A stretch of 64,000 bases of DNA from Lingula anatina (Eukaryota; Brachiopoda; Lingulata; Lingulida; Lingulidae). Positions 20,990-32,699 of this stretch are shown here, piece by piece; position 1 is the first letter of the stretch; every line of letters begins with the position of its first letter. The translations under genes and the position numbers were made by a program. The stretch spans positions 114,632 to 178,631 of the forward strand of contig NW_019775728.1 in assembly GCF_001039355.2 (NCBI RefSeq). Direction: 5' to 3'. The notes beneath the pieces are model-generated. The model was not told the DNA's origin. It ran no database searches and was given only the letters and a program-made list of their open reading frames with translations.

Positions 20990-22303
20990 AAAGGCCACTA
21001 AAAAAAATTACAAAAACTTGTTTTCATGTACCCTATGTGCATTGGGAAAAATGAGTTATTATAATAAGAATTACACTTAATAATATTAATTTAAAAAATT
21101 GAACATACCTGACAACCATTTATTTTGGTAACAATTATTTTTGTTGGTAATTGTCAATTTTGAAATGTAAGCCACCTAGAATTGCAGCAACAACATACAG
21201 AACTTGTATATATGCCAGTGTAAATAGTGAGATCTGCCACTTTTTTTTTTTTTTTTTTTAAGAATCCAAGTCTTAGGAGTTTTAATATCATGGTAAAAAC
21301 AGTAACATATTCAATGGAAGTCCATATTGAGACTAAGGTATAAAATACAGGTGGAGTTGGGAACCCAGCCCAATTAGTTTCTTATGAATTTGATTCTAAA
21401 ATTCTGTTAAAACCATAGTGTGTGTGTGTGTGTGTATTATGATTATTACTTGTTGTATTTGTTCCATATTCTCACATCACCAAATAAATAAATTTTGTAT
21501 TTTGTATCATATACTGCGTTCTTTTTTAATTTTGCTAATCTTAAACATTAGCACAGTTTAAAATTTCTAGAAAACCACATGGGAATGCCCCGAGTGTCAG
21601 GACACTGTAAAGCTAGTTTGCTTACTATACCTTTTCATGTGTTAGCTTTACGGTGTATTGCTGATGTGTGCTATATATGAAGTCAAGATCGAGTTGGCAA
21701 TACCTAAATCTAGAACCTAGGTACATGGAAATAGTGCCATCATAAACTTGATAAAATATAAAAAAAAGAAGAAAAGTTACGATAACATTTAAGGATGTTT
21801 TAAGAACACTTCTTGAAACAAGTCTAAAACATTTTCTGAAATGTAAATCCTAAACATTGTTTTAAAAAGGTTGAAAACTGTACAAAATTGTGTGCAAAAT
21901 TAAGATAACATTTATGAAAACATTTGAATGATGTCTGAAAAGAATTTTTGTTTTTGCTGATTTTGGCCACATTTTGTCATGTTATAACATGTGTCAAAAA
22001 GATGTTTGGTCTATCTTTGGTTTGGCCTTTGCCCTTGCTTTGACATCTGCTTTTGTTTAGAATTTGTTTTTGAAAATATATATAAACATATATCATTCAT
22101 GTTTTGATATAGCAATGAGAAATATTACCTTAAATTGAGTTTGATTTTTTACAGTAAATTAACTATAGCTAACTGAGGGTTCTGGTTCGTAAATACATTT
22201 CATAGAAAAAAATTCCAAGAAATTGTACAGAGCAATTTCAATAATTTTTATTTTTAATCCTTTCACTCAGAGCCTTCTTAGAGGTTAGTTCTTTGAATGG
22301 AAA
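20990..22303. other. Non-coding AT-rich stretch
   Basis: No gene seen. Contains a T run (21241-21259), a short (TG)n (about 21419-21434), and at 21655-21725 a repeat whose reverse complement recurs at 36829-36895. Confidence 0.6.
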
Positions 22304-22666
22304 TTAATAACTAAAGCATTGAGTAACTAGTACTCCTTTAAGTGAAAAGGAAATTACTGAGACAGCATGAAAGGGTTTGATCCTACTTTCTTGCATATTC
22401 CAATCATACTTACATCTACATATTATAAATAATTATTATGGTGAAAATTAAATTGCCATTATATTTGGGATTTGAACTTTAACATGGAATGGTGTTTCCC
22501 CACATAAATATTTCACTTTCTGGTTGTAATTAGCTTGCTGTAGGTGTATGAAAAGTAGCTCCTTGATGGATTTTCACTTTTGAGTAATGTACCACAATTC
22601 ACAATTATTTTTAAGTGGTCCATAGCTATCTTGGACTTCTTGCACAGCAGGCATCATGAGCAGACA
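22304..22666 (+). repeat. About 360-bp direct repeat, copy 2 (abuts Gypsy remnant)
   Basis: Second copy of 19971-20333. Here it is followed directly by retropepsin-like coding sequence, so its right border may mark a junction. Confidence 0.85.
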
Positions 22667-23590
22667 TATGGATCAAGTGATGCTTTGAAAGTAATTGGAA
22701 CAGTTAATACAACACTTCAGTATAGAAGTAAAGCAACACAAGCATCCCTTCATATAGTCAAAGAAAGAAAGGGAAATCCTCTAAGCTACAAAACTGCAAA
22801 TGAACTAGACTTAATGCACATGACATATTCAGTGCATACATCAGTAGAGACAGAGCAAGCAGAGTTTGCAGATCTGTCTGTAGGGGTTGACAAAATGAAA
22901 GACAAGAAGATACAGCTGCACAATGATGATAGGGTTAACCCCAAGCAAGAACCACTACAAATGACAAAGCTACCCAGTGTACCATGGACAGAAGTTTCAG
23001 TTGACTTTGTCGGACCATTCCCAAATGGACAAAGTTTACTTGTTATTGACGACTATACAGTCATTTCCCAGAGGTAGAAATAGTGCATTCAACTTCAGCA
23101 AAATCTACTATTCCTGAGCTAGATGTCATATTTTCAGGACAAGGCATTCCAGACACTGTCAAAACAGACAATGGCCCTCCTTTCAATGGCCAAGATTTTC
23201 AGAACTTTGCCAAGTTTCTAGGTTTCAGACACAGGAAAATTACTCCAGTGTGGCCGCAAGTAAATGGCGTAGCTGAAAGATTCATGTGAACATCAGGAAA
23301 AGCAATCCGTACAGCGCACACAGAGGGATTGAATTGGAAACAGGAATTATTCAGATTTTTGAGACAATACAGAGCTACACCGCACAACACGTACCACAGG
23401 TGTATCTCCAAGTGAAGCTCTTAATAACAGGAAAATGAAAACTATACTACCAGAGATAAGCAGAGACATTCCACAACACAATGACAACAGGATCAGAAAC
23501 ACGGACAAGTACAAGAAAGAAAAATCAAGGAGTATGCAGACAAGAATTCCCAACAGTCAGATCTGAAGATAGGGGATAAAGTACTTGCAT
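22667..23590 (+). pseudogene. Ty3/Gypsy pol remnant: protease tail fused to integrase
   Basis: The first part (to about 22840) resembles the end of a Gypsy retropepsin (YGSSDALKVIG, then the SYKTANELDL block). It then passes, with no reverse transcriptase or RNase H between, into the integrase core: VPWTEVSVDFVGPFPNG (first Asp), KTDNGPPFNG (second Asp) and NGVAERFM (Glu), with the YRATPH block and a basic tail after 23290. Stops/frame changes occur near 23075, 23287 and 23390. So this is an internally deleted, dead copy of a K02A2.6-like Gypsy element. No LTRs were found. Confidence 0.85.
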
Positions 23591-23591
23591 C

Positions 23592-24170
23592 TAATGAAAG
23601 CTCTCAGGAAAGTGAGTGGCTGCCATACAGCCAAGAAGCTAAGGACAAAAGATTATCTCTGGACAATTTTCTGGAGATGTGTGGTGTGAGTCCTATAAAG
23701 AAAACACTTCAAGTTTCATGGGAGCTGTCCTCTGACAGGACAAAGGCTGACTATTTCATAAAATCTAGGAAAAGCATCAATGAGGTCCTGGCCAAGGAAA
23801 TATGCTGTTCCATGATGTACTTACTGCAAGAGAGGACGATATGGCTAGAAACACCAGCACACTAGAAGTCATTGCCCTTGGTTACAGACTAGCCACAGAA
23901 TGGGGAACTCAGCGACAGATATTATCTCTTATTTCCCATCAATATTCCTTGGAAGAAATTAGAAAATATATACGCGATCTGTCTAAGTACAAATACACAA
24001 TGGCAAAGAATTCATGCACATATTGTTGGGCATGGACAACCACTGATGAAAGAAGGGAGTCACAGAGAACACCTGTCAGATATTCAAATAGGCCACTCTC
24101 TAGACTTCTTTATGTCTCCAGCAGTTGTCTGATGTCCCTTTTGTCCAAGTCCATTTGAAACTCTCTTCTG
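23592..24170 (+). pseudogene. Unrecognised coding fragment 1
   Basis: Reads as protein over two frames (23600-23862, then 23802-24040): VSPIKKTLQVSWELSSDRTK, later an Asp/Arg-rich helical part containing GTQRQILSLISHQYSLEEI and RKYIRDLSKYKY. The pattern resembles uncharacterised, often multicopy invertebrate ORFs of probable transposon origin; I cannot name it. Frame breaks near 23810-23860 and 24010 mark it as a remnant. Confidence 0.45.
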
Positions 24171-24263
24171 GTCAGAAAATCGATGCACCATAAATAATCT
24201 TGAATACTGTCATTTAGAGACTCTGGATTATTAGAGACTCTGGATTACGCGGGCTACCTCATT

Positions 24264-25062
24264 AAAAAAGCGCACATGGGCCAACGCTTCCAATGGAGGT
24301 CAGTGCTGAAATATGATCAGGAATACCACAACACAAAAGCTGCAGGTGACTTCCAGTGGGGAGCAGACAACGCCTATATGATGCAGGTTTTCCTCCGTGA
24401 CGACGGCACGGCAAGCAGAAATTCCAACAAAGATCACAGGAAGGAGGCTCGCGTAGTAACAGATAAGACCCGTCTTCATGACGCATCATCTACGACTGTT
24501 TCAACGGTAGAAGTGGATGTTCTCTTCGCAATTGCAGGTACTCCCATGTGTGCAAAACAAGCTACGATCGCAACTGGTGAAACTATGCAGGATACAAAAA
24601 ACAAGTAATCAAGAGTGGTGGTTCTACACGCCATCTCCTTCCACTCCTAAGCAGTTTGGATTCATGGCGTGATGAGTTGGCCAACGATGAAGACAGAGAC
24701 TTTATCTTAAACGGTATACTAAACGGGTTCTCACTTATTGACAGTAATATTGAAATTGCAGACACTGTCTAAGTAGAAGTAGAGAATAGTAGTAGAGTCT
24801 GCAGACTGGACATCTGTCCTCGTGTGGAAAAAGAGATTATTTTCAGACTTAATGAAGGGCACTACGTTACTCTGTCTGAGAAACCTCTGATTACGAGCGC
24901 TATTTCATGTGTACCTAAGCCAGATGGGGATATTAGCGTGATCCATGACCTCCGCCTCTCACGTGCCTCCCTATGTGTCATCCCAATGGAGCCGAGATTT
25001 TATGACTGTACCCCCGCAGGGACGATGCCTGGGGAGGCTTGTGAGAGACGTAGAGACTATTA
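24264..25062 (+). pseudogene. DIRS-like retrotransposon fragment (gag end and RT start)
   Basis: 24276-24500 encodes WRSVLKYDQEY...FQWG, the typical end of a DIRS/Ngaro gag-like ORF. A cysteine/histidine cluster follows in another frame at about 24490-24560 (C-F-N-G-R-S-G-C...N-C-R-Y-S-H-V-C pattern), the zinc-knuckle-like motif of these elements. After an in-frame break, 24640-24960 reads WRDELANDEDRDFILNGI and later ISCVPKPDGDISVIHDLRLS, matching the beginning of a DIRS reverse transcriptase. The catalytic YxDD part and tyrosine recombinase are absent. Confidence 0.6.
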
Positions 25063-25071
25063 AAAGATTAG

Positions 25072-25835
25072 GTGGTTTTCCTTTCATGTACATCTGCCAT
25101 ATTTATGGCGTGGCTTTGTAGAGCCATGGGTCAACTCAATGTGAATGCAGCCTTGGAGTTAACTCCCATGCAAAGTTCTAAGGAATCTATGAAATTTGAT
25201 ACGCTACATATCATTAATCATGTCAGCCCCTTTATCATTTCACGGGCAGACTTCGCAGACCCCCAAGGTGGAAAATCTATACGTGACAGGCAACCTGCAC
25301 ATAACAAGTCAACTGTTAGAAAGTATATGTGAATGAAGGAAATGATGTGTGGACAGCGTCACAATTTCTAGAAGCAGTTAAGAAAAGCAACTCTTCAAAC
25401 ATCTCTCTCATTAGTGCAACACCACCACCCTCCATCAAACCATCAAACATCAGCATTTTGAAACAGTGTCATTTGAAAAATATATCTAATTACTATTACT
25501 TTCAGTTTTCCTCCAATGGCATCAAAATATGGAAGCAGCACAATATTGGTGAGGGGCAATATATTCATGTTGATAAATGCATACATGTAAATTCTTGTTT
25601 TTCTAGATAACGTAGAGCAAATCAAGTATATGACAGAAAAGCACAGTCGGCTACGGTATCCTATGCTACACAGAGTCCTAACAAAGAGCAGAACCAACAA
25701 GAAGAAAGCCAAGAAGAATGCACAGGCAGTTTGTTTACATGCCCAGAGTCTAACTGCATTACTACCTTCATGAAACATAAAAATCTATTACGCCAACTGG
25801 ATACAGGAATAATACTAAAGCAAAAGACTTTGCAA
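25072..25835 (+). pseudogene. Unrecognised coding fragment 2 with C2H2-like end
   Basis: Open at 25072-25332 and in a shifted frame to about 25420 (QGGKSIRDRQPAHNK, VWTASQFLEAV). After a gap, 25690-25805 reads a CPESNCITTFMKHKNLLRQL stretch, a C2H2-like pattern (C-x4-C...H). It could belong with the fragment at 23592-24170 as one gene split by the DIRS-like piece; that is inference. Confidence 0.35.
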
Positions 25836-26438
25836 AGATAAGCCATATCTACTTTCTTGCACAGCTGTATCATTGTACTACACTAAATGGTTGATTTATA
25901 TCATATTTAACACACATTTGCCCCATAATTGAATTTTATTAAATTTGAAATTTTGAGAAAATTTGGCAGAGTATAAAATGTTTGTTTATCAATTACTATG
26001 TAATTTATTTTTTTAAATACGACTTCATGCTTTGCTCATTATGAACAAAACAATGGAGGAGTATATCACAGCTGCCATTTTGAAATAAATACATTTAAAA
26101 AATAAGAAAAAGTAAAAATACAGAACAAATATATTTGTATATTTGGATAGAGCAATATGTCTTTTTTTGACATTGCTATATAAAAGTCAGTATTATATAC
26201 ATATTCATTTTTTATTTATTATCATGGTTATTAGGCCTATTTGAGCTGGTATTTTTACCTACCAAAGACTGGTTTCTAGGGAAAAGCAATTTGTTGCTAT
26301 GGAAACCAGAGGAACTGGTTGAAACATGGCTAGTGGTAATTTTTGTGCATTTTATGACTAAATACATCATTTAAGATCAAACTAAGCAAAATATAAATTT
26401 TTCACATTCCATCCGAAGCTCAATGCTTAATAGCTAAC
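25836..26438. other. Non-coding AT-rich stretch
   Basis: No coding sign, no clear repeat boundary seen. Confidence 0.5.
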
Positions 26439-26949
26439 ATGGCCTCTTTAAAATCATTTCATGAAGCCACAATTGACCAAGGGTGGGAGTTTCATTATAG
26501 GATGGTCGAATCTTAGGAAAACTGCTGTTATTCACCACGAGTCTTCCAATGCTCAAATGAGAACTAGTGAGCTGGTCCGCCAAGATCAGAATGTACAGGC
26601 AGGCACTGTGAGTACCACTGAAGCCGGTAAGGCTCTGATCGGGTTGAAGCAGAACGAGAGATGTCGTTTGCGTCTTCTGTTTAGAAATGCCTATGCAGCT
26701 GCTGCCAAGAACAGGCCAATTACAGACTTCATACAGTTGTGTGAAGTTAACAATGCGAAAGGAATCAAAACTGACTCCACATACATAAATAAACAGGCCG
26801 CTGCACATAACATATCCTCTGTGGAGCAGCAGGACATCAAACAAGAACTGAAGGATTGTTCATTTTTCAGTTTTTCCATGGACGGATCTACAGATATATC
26901 CACCACTGAGCAGGAGACAATATACTGTATACACTTTATAAACCGATAA
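26439..26949 (+). pseudogene. hAT-like transposase fragment (ZNF862/C17orf113 type)
   Basis: ATG at 26439 opens a short frame that breaks near 26510; the main frame continues to 26949. The protein shows a BED-like lead-in (HHESSNAQMR) and then the start of a hAT-type RNase-H-like domain, with SFFSFSMDGSTDISTTEQE as the conserved segment carrying the first catalytic Asp region. The dimerisation domain and the rest of the catalytic region are missing. Similar sequences occur both as transposons and as domesticated host genes; the frame break favours a dead fragment. Confidence 0.65.
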
Positions 26950-27404
26950 ATATTTTGGTAGAATTACTGAAATTCATGTCTGAATTTTTCTATCAAGTTG
27001 ATATTTTTTCCATCTCAGCAATTTTCTTAGTTGATCATATAAAATTGACAGTAAATTGATTATTTTGTTTTTAAGTGTTGAGAATGGAAATGTACTCATA
27101 TGAGTATAGTTCTACCAAATCAACAACACTGAGGAATCCCATGAGATGTGACATAGCCATCACGTGATTAGTGATAGCCATTTTGTCTTCAGACATACAT
27201 GTGGAAATTTTCAGGTGCGTAAAAGTTTAATTTTTCGGTTTGTGTACCATAAAGCTGTATTTTACGCTGTCTGCTCACAGAGGCTTGTGATCCTCAATAC
27301 TGTATTTGTTGCCCTTTTCTTGCACTTGTTAACGTTGTTTGACAGTGTTTTTACAAAATCACTCGTGTGTTTTGTTTTACTGTACGACACCAAGACTATT
27401 GATT
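26950..27404. other. Non-coding stretch upstream of DIRS-like ORF
   Basis: No separate gene recognised; may hold the 5' end of the following element. Confidence 0.4.
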
Positions 27405-28440
27405 ATGGCAACATTACCGACTACGGTGTTGCAGATGGGCATGGATAGTCCACACAGTGCTGTGAGTGACCGTGACACTTTTTCTCAGCTTTTGTCTGAA
27501 ATGCCACAAGAGGAGCTATTGGATGGAGATCGTGTTGATGACCACCTCGTTTTTTCCAATATGGTGGCATTGCTCCTTCAGATAATAAAATCAGTTAAGA
27601 GAAAGAAGAAACACCTAGCTGGTGGACCTGTGAAAAGTAGTAAGGTTGATGATCTGGACAACCTCATTGATGAAGTTAGTGCACCCACTTGTGAAGGGAC
27701 TTCAGACCCTGATATAGATGGTGATGTGCAAGGCATTCTCGATTCATTAAAGGATTTTCGTGACAATTCAGACAAAGTGGGTCCAAACACTGATGACACA
27801 CTGGCCTCTCATCTTATAAAATCATTCCATTGTAAAGCAGATGAAGAAAAAGTAAAAAAAAAAAAAAAAACTTGTTAACCTTCACCACAAACCAGGTAAC
27901 TGTAAACAATGTTTTGTTCCATCAACAAATTGTACCATTTGGAACATTATGCACAAAGGTGCCAGGGAATTAGATTATAATCTCCAGAAAATACAGCATG
28001 TACAGCTGAAAGCACTGTACCCACTAATGAGGGCTTTTAATGCCTTATTCTCTGAATCCAAAAACAAACAGGGTTTGAGCCATGAGTTGACTGTGGACTG
28101 TTTGAAATTAGTGAAGGATAGTTATCTGCTTATGCAAGTTGGTTTCACAGACCTTTACCGCAAAGAAACCTAATAAAAAAAAAAACTGAAGCCTGTATAT
28201 TAGAAGATATGTAAGGACTCTAATCCCATCACAGAAAATGTATTTGGAGATGATGTGGAGGCAAAAATGAAGGACATTGACACGTCCCAAATATCACAGG
28301 GAAAGTCAGTCCCTAAATGTTCAGGCAAGTCTTACTTTACCCCTGAATGGCAAGGCCATGGATATGGTCAACCGAAAGATTATGTTAAATCTCGGACACA
28401 GCAGAGTGGTAAATCGATGTACGATGCTGATGCATGTTAA
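27405..28440 (+). pseudogene. DIRS-like ORF1 (gag-like), frameshifted
   Basis: ATG at 27405 begins an acidic N-terminal half (DDLDNLIDEVS, DPDIDGDVQGIL). The frame is lost in a long A run at about 27847-27866. It continues in another frame from 27867 with the NCKQCFVPSTNCTIWNIM block and a helical part to 28173, breaks again at a second A run near 28175, and ends with FGDDVEAKMKDI and a Gly/Gln-rich tail to 28440. The order (acidic N-term, VP..N..IW block, helical repeat, FG.D block) is that of DIRS/Ngaro gag-like proteins. The RT and recombinase are not next to it; a separate RT piece lies at 24640-24960. Confidence 0.6.
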
Positions 28441-29090
28441 TCAAATTCAATTTTTGACTAAGGAACACTTCATATTGAATGAAATAACTCGTACCAAATT
28501 TAACTAGCAGTTTGCTATCAACACTTAGAACATGATCAGCTGCTTGTGCCAAAAGGAAAGTTCGCTACTGTCCTTTTGGCATGGTTTAGTGGCACGCGTT
28601 AGCATGGGTTCTAGCTATAATCCTATTGCCGCAACAAACAATGGGGACCTTCTGGCTGATGTATCCTGCTGTTAATTACACCTAGTTACAGCGGATTTTC
28701 ATGCTCGCGCTGGACCACAGAAACTGGCGTCGTGGGGTTCACTCGTCTAGAGTATTGTGTTATTCCACCTACTAGTAAGCTATTGTGTTTGTGCGTTGAA
28801 TTTTGAAGGGATTTATACGGCTCTCCATTGTTTGCCCGCCCCCTTCTATTCACAGGATAGGGATTAAAACATTTCAAACATTGTTAAACTGGTTTACAAT
28901 GGAAACATATTTATTACTACCACTGTAAGCATTTTAGTGTGACTTAGAACTCCCACTGGCATAAAGCCAAATGTTAATCAAATTTTCTCAATGTCCACGT
29001 TATGTATAGTAGATAAATGAAAATTGCTTGTAATCATACTGTTAATCATTTTGTAAATACTGGTTAAAAATTGAAAGAAATAAAACCTAC
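28441..29090. other. Non-coding stretch
   Basis: No gene seen. A hairpin-like pair (TGCCAAAAGGA / TCCTTTTGGCA) lies at about 28548-28582. Confidence 0.5.
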
Positions 29091-29099
29091 TTTGGTCTC

Positions 29100-29550
29100 T
29101 GTCACCACAAACATGTCACCACAATCATGCTGATTTTCGAACTTGACCTGCGTATTATGAATATTCATCAGTTCTGTAAGTTTCAAGCCAAAAGGTAAAA
29201 CCATTTTACACTTATCGTGTTTTCGGTGTTGCATAGATGCTGAAAAAGTGAAAAAATAGCAAAACTACGGAAACAATGGCCCGATCATACTTATTTTTGA
29301 ACTTGACCTGCATATAATGAATGTTCATCAGTTCTGTAAGTTTCAAGCCGAAAGGTACAACCATATTCCACTTATCGTGTTATTGGTGTTGCACATATGC
29401 TGAAAAAAGTGAAAAAAAAAGCATATCTTTTATGGTAATGGCCCGATCATGGCGATTTTCAAACTTGACCTGCACATTATGACTATACATCAGTTCTGCA
29501 AGTTTCAAGCCAAAAGGTAAAATGGTTTTCCAATTATCTTGTTATCAGTA
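29100..29550. repeat. Three tandem units of about 160 bp
   Basis: The block TTGACCTGC...TATGA...CATCAGTTCTG recurs with starts near 29126, 29284 and 29446, i.e. 158 and 162 bp apart. Partly related sequence lies at 50120-50260 inside the Helitron-like element. The monomer length matches the ancient bivalve satellite BIV160 and the core repeats of oyster pearl elements, but identity to those is not checked. Confidence 0.75.
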
Positions 29551-29757
29551 AAAGTACACGGTGATGGCAACAACAGACACAGGTGATGGCTATATGTACA
29601 GACATATCTGTGTCTGTACATAAAAAAGCTGACATTGTGTACAAATTTTATACAACAGTGTAGACATACCAGTATTAGGATATTTCAACAACACCTAAAA
29701 ACCAAATTACTTCTTTGCTGGATAAATATGGACCATATCAAAATCAAACTGTCCAAT
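29551..29757. other. Spacer with an ACAGACA/TGTCTGT palindrome
   Basis: Contains GTACAGACATATCTGTGTCTGTAC at about 29596-29619, an imperfect palindrome, in the 3' flank of the zinc-finger gene. No gene. Confidence 0.4.
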
Positions 29758-31241
29758 TTATATTACTTTCCTGTGATGTGACTTGATATGGGACAAAAGG
29801 CTAACATTATGGGTAAATGCCTGGTAGCAGTATTGACATTTATATGGTTTTTCACCAGTGTGAGTTCTTTCATGGCTGATACAATTCCCTTTCTGAGAAA
29901 ACACCTTCTCACAGTATTGGCACTGAAAAGGTTTCTCACCTGTGTGAATCATTTCATGTCTATCAACATCTTTTTTGGCAAGAAACATTTTACTACAAAA
30001 CTGACACTGAAAGGATCTTTCCCTTAAGTGAAGCTTTTCATGTCTTCTAAGAGAATGGATGTCTACATAAGCTTTTTCACAGTATTGGCACTTACATGTT
30101 TTTTCACCTACATGTAATTTTTCATGACTGGTCAGGTTGGTCTTACAGATGAAGGACTTCTCACAATACTGACACTGGTAAGGCTTCACTGCAGCATGGA
30201 TCTTCTCATGTGTTTTCAAATTTCTCTTCCTTCTGAAGACCTTCCCACAAGACTGGCATGGAAATATGGCACAGTCCGGATTTTCTTCAAATTTGTGGAT
30301 CAGCTCATGGTCCCTACGGTGGCACCTGTTGTAGAACCTTTTCCCACAATACTGGCAGGCATAGGGTCTCTCCCCAGTGTGGTATCGCACATGGACAATC
30401 AGAGCTGAATTACAGCCAAAAGCCATAGGGCAGATTGAACATTTATAAGGCTTGGGACCATGCTGGCTAATTTCATGATTGTAGCAATCCTTCTTTCGTT
30501 GGAATTTCTCCTCACAGAAATGGCACTGGTATGGCTTAACACCTGGAAGCGACCTCTGGTGACGCTGATAGCTCTCCTGTGATTTAAACTTTTTATCACA
30601 GTGATCACACGGAATAAAGGTCATTTCACCTGCAGCATGTCTTCTTTCATGCTTCAAAAAACAGGTCTTGTCCTTATATCTCTTGCCACACTGATGACAC
30701 TTATAAATAGTCTTCTTTTTCCCCATTCGGCTGTAATTTGATTTCCAGTTCAATTGGGAAAGTGGAGAGGGTATATTCATAGTGTCTTTTTTTCTCCCTA
30801 TCTGCTTTATAAACAAGCTGGGAACAGGAAGAGAGTTTGTCTGCTGAATCATTTTCTTGATGATATTCTGCTGTTCTACATCAATGTGTTCATGCTGAAT
30901 ATTGTCATAGCTGATGGGAGACTGGGTCACAGGATGGAGACAGTCACCAGAAGTCAGACCAGCTTGACACAATGACTCAGCACTCTCCCCAGGATCATAT
31001 ACATCCATGTTATCTATCTTCAACTGGGTTCCTGGGCCATCTTGTGACACATACTGGTTCTCCACATTGGCAGTGAATGCACATCCATCTTCCATTTCTT
31101 CCTTTACCAGCCCTTGATCAGTGATATTGTTTTTCAGTTGTTGGCTCTGGTGTGCTGACTGTTCTTCTTGTTGTTCCAGCAGCTTGGTCCTGCTATGACA
31201 AAGAATTCAATAGAGTTTCAGATTAAAAAATATGTAATGCT

Positions 31242-31291
<50 letters not shown>

Positions 31292-32080
31292 TTTATTTTA
31301 TATACAATTTTCAAATTAGACTTACATTCTTGGTATAAAACATTCAACATCAATTATTTTTTGTCATTAGATACATGTACTTGCACTGTACCGGTAGTAT
31401 TCACCAAAGCCAAACTAATAAAACATAATACAGTTATATTCTTATTGCATTACATTCTGGCCTGGGTTTATTTTTAGCATACCAACTGATCAAGACGATG
31501 AGGCTGTGAAATCATATACCAGTACTGGCACAAATACTCTCGATTGGCAATGGATGAACAGACTTCTTAGTGTGAGAAATACATCAAAAATTGTTTCTTT
31601 TTTTAACTTAAAATACGTTTTTTTTTTTTTTTTTGGTCAAAAATACATATATTAACCGATTCCCAGCTCAACCATTTTATGGTTGTAGACGTTTATGGTC
31701 GTTTGTGCATGATCGTAACATGGCAGTACGGCGATGTACATGCACACTTAACCTTATTCTTTAGCTTTATATGACCCACGTTTATGTTTTACTCATAAGT
31801 TTACCAAATGTACTGACTTTTCAATATCTAGCCGATCCAGAAGAAATTTGGCAAAATCCGAATTGCGTGGAATCTCCCAAAGCTCCATGGCCTTCTTCCA
31901 CCTGTCTATCTGGCTGCCAATGTAGATAAAAGCTTTTCTGTATCTATTTGCTTTACTGGTGTTGATTTTTCTAATTTCAGCGAAATAATAACTTTTTCTT
32001 GGTAGGTCTGTTTTACTCCTGGTCATTTTCCTGTGCCCTACGGCTACAAGACTGCTGCGCTCGACTGCAGCTTTCGACAT
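29758..32080 (-). CDS. C2H2 zinc-finger protein, about eleven fingers
   Basis: Probably a nuclear DNA-binding regulator. The terminal exon runs from an acceptor at about 31192 to the stop at 29758; the frame is open through the internal ATG at 31095. The part before the fingers is acidic and Gln-rich. From residue ~131 (counted from the 31095 Met) eleven finger units follow to the end, linked by TGEKPY-like spacers. Finger 2 (CDHCDKKF...HQRS) lacks its second zinc-binding His. A likely 5' exon is 31818-32080: ATG at 32080, basic N-terminus, then IGSQIDRWKKAMELWEI...FAKFLLDRL, an RW..L...LLD motif common ahead of fingers in invertebrate C2H2 proteins. Donor GTCAGT at 31817 gives the phase the 31192 acceptor needs; a further exon between is possible. 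Target genes unknown. Confidence 0.85.
31245..31288. repeat. (GT)22 microsatellite in zinc-finger gene intron
   Basis: Pure GT run just 5' (in gene sense) of the terminal exon of the zinc-finger gene, opposite strand CA. Its Cys-Val frame is not a gene. Confidence 0.95.
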
Positions 32081-32390
32081 CTTTCAGTTTTATCTGCACA
32101 ACTGTAGAGGGAATGTTAAATCAAGACAAACCAAACTACAAGTTTACTATTTACTGACAACTGAAAGGTTTTGGGTGCATTATTGAGGGAATAATTAATT
32201 ACATGTAGTTAACTAATTTTTTAATGATTTTTACCTTTAAGACTTGGTTCTGTATGAACACTATTAAATTGATTAAAATTTTGTAATTCGAAATGAACAC
32301 CATTTTCCTTTTGCGTGTTTTTAATTTATATGCGCTCTTGAAATGTAGCCTACCACTAACACGACATGTACATGTACCCCTGTAGGTCAC

Positions 32391-32699
32391 CAGTGGTGGA
32401 TTTAGAGGGGGTGGGAGGGGTCAGGACCTCCCTTCGGTTTCTGAAAATTAAATCACACCAAAATTCCCCTCTTGAAATTAGAATTTTGACTAGATAAAAT
32501 TAATCATATAGGCCTATAGTTCTAAACCGTACCGAGCAGCACTGTTTGCTCTCCAAAACACCATTTTTTGTCACCATTTTTTTGAGCAGGTCCCAAACCC
32601 CACCTCAAAGGTGCGATGGTCCGCTTCGCATCCGAGGTCTGTCGTTCCGGACCCCCCCCCCCCTTCTTATAATCCTGGATCCGCCCCTGTCCTTGCCCC
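32391..32699. mobile_element. MITE family M1, copy 1
   Basis: Starts CAGTGGTGGATTTAGAG and ends CCTGGATCCGCCCCTG (inverted counterpart CAGGGGCGGATCC). Interior AAATCACACC...TTAGAATTTTGACTAG and TCGCATCCGAG blocks are shared with 35428-35742 and, partly, 51245-51470. hAT-like termini; no clean 8-bp duplication seen. Confidence 0.8.

Noticed and set aside
29788..30975. Plus-strand frames over the zinc-finger exon
   Set aside because: Shadows of the - strand zinc-finger coding sequence.
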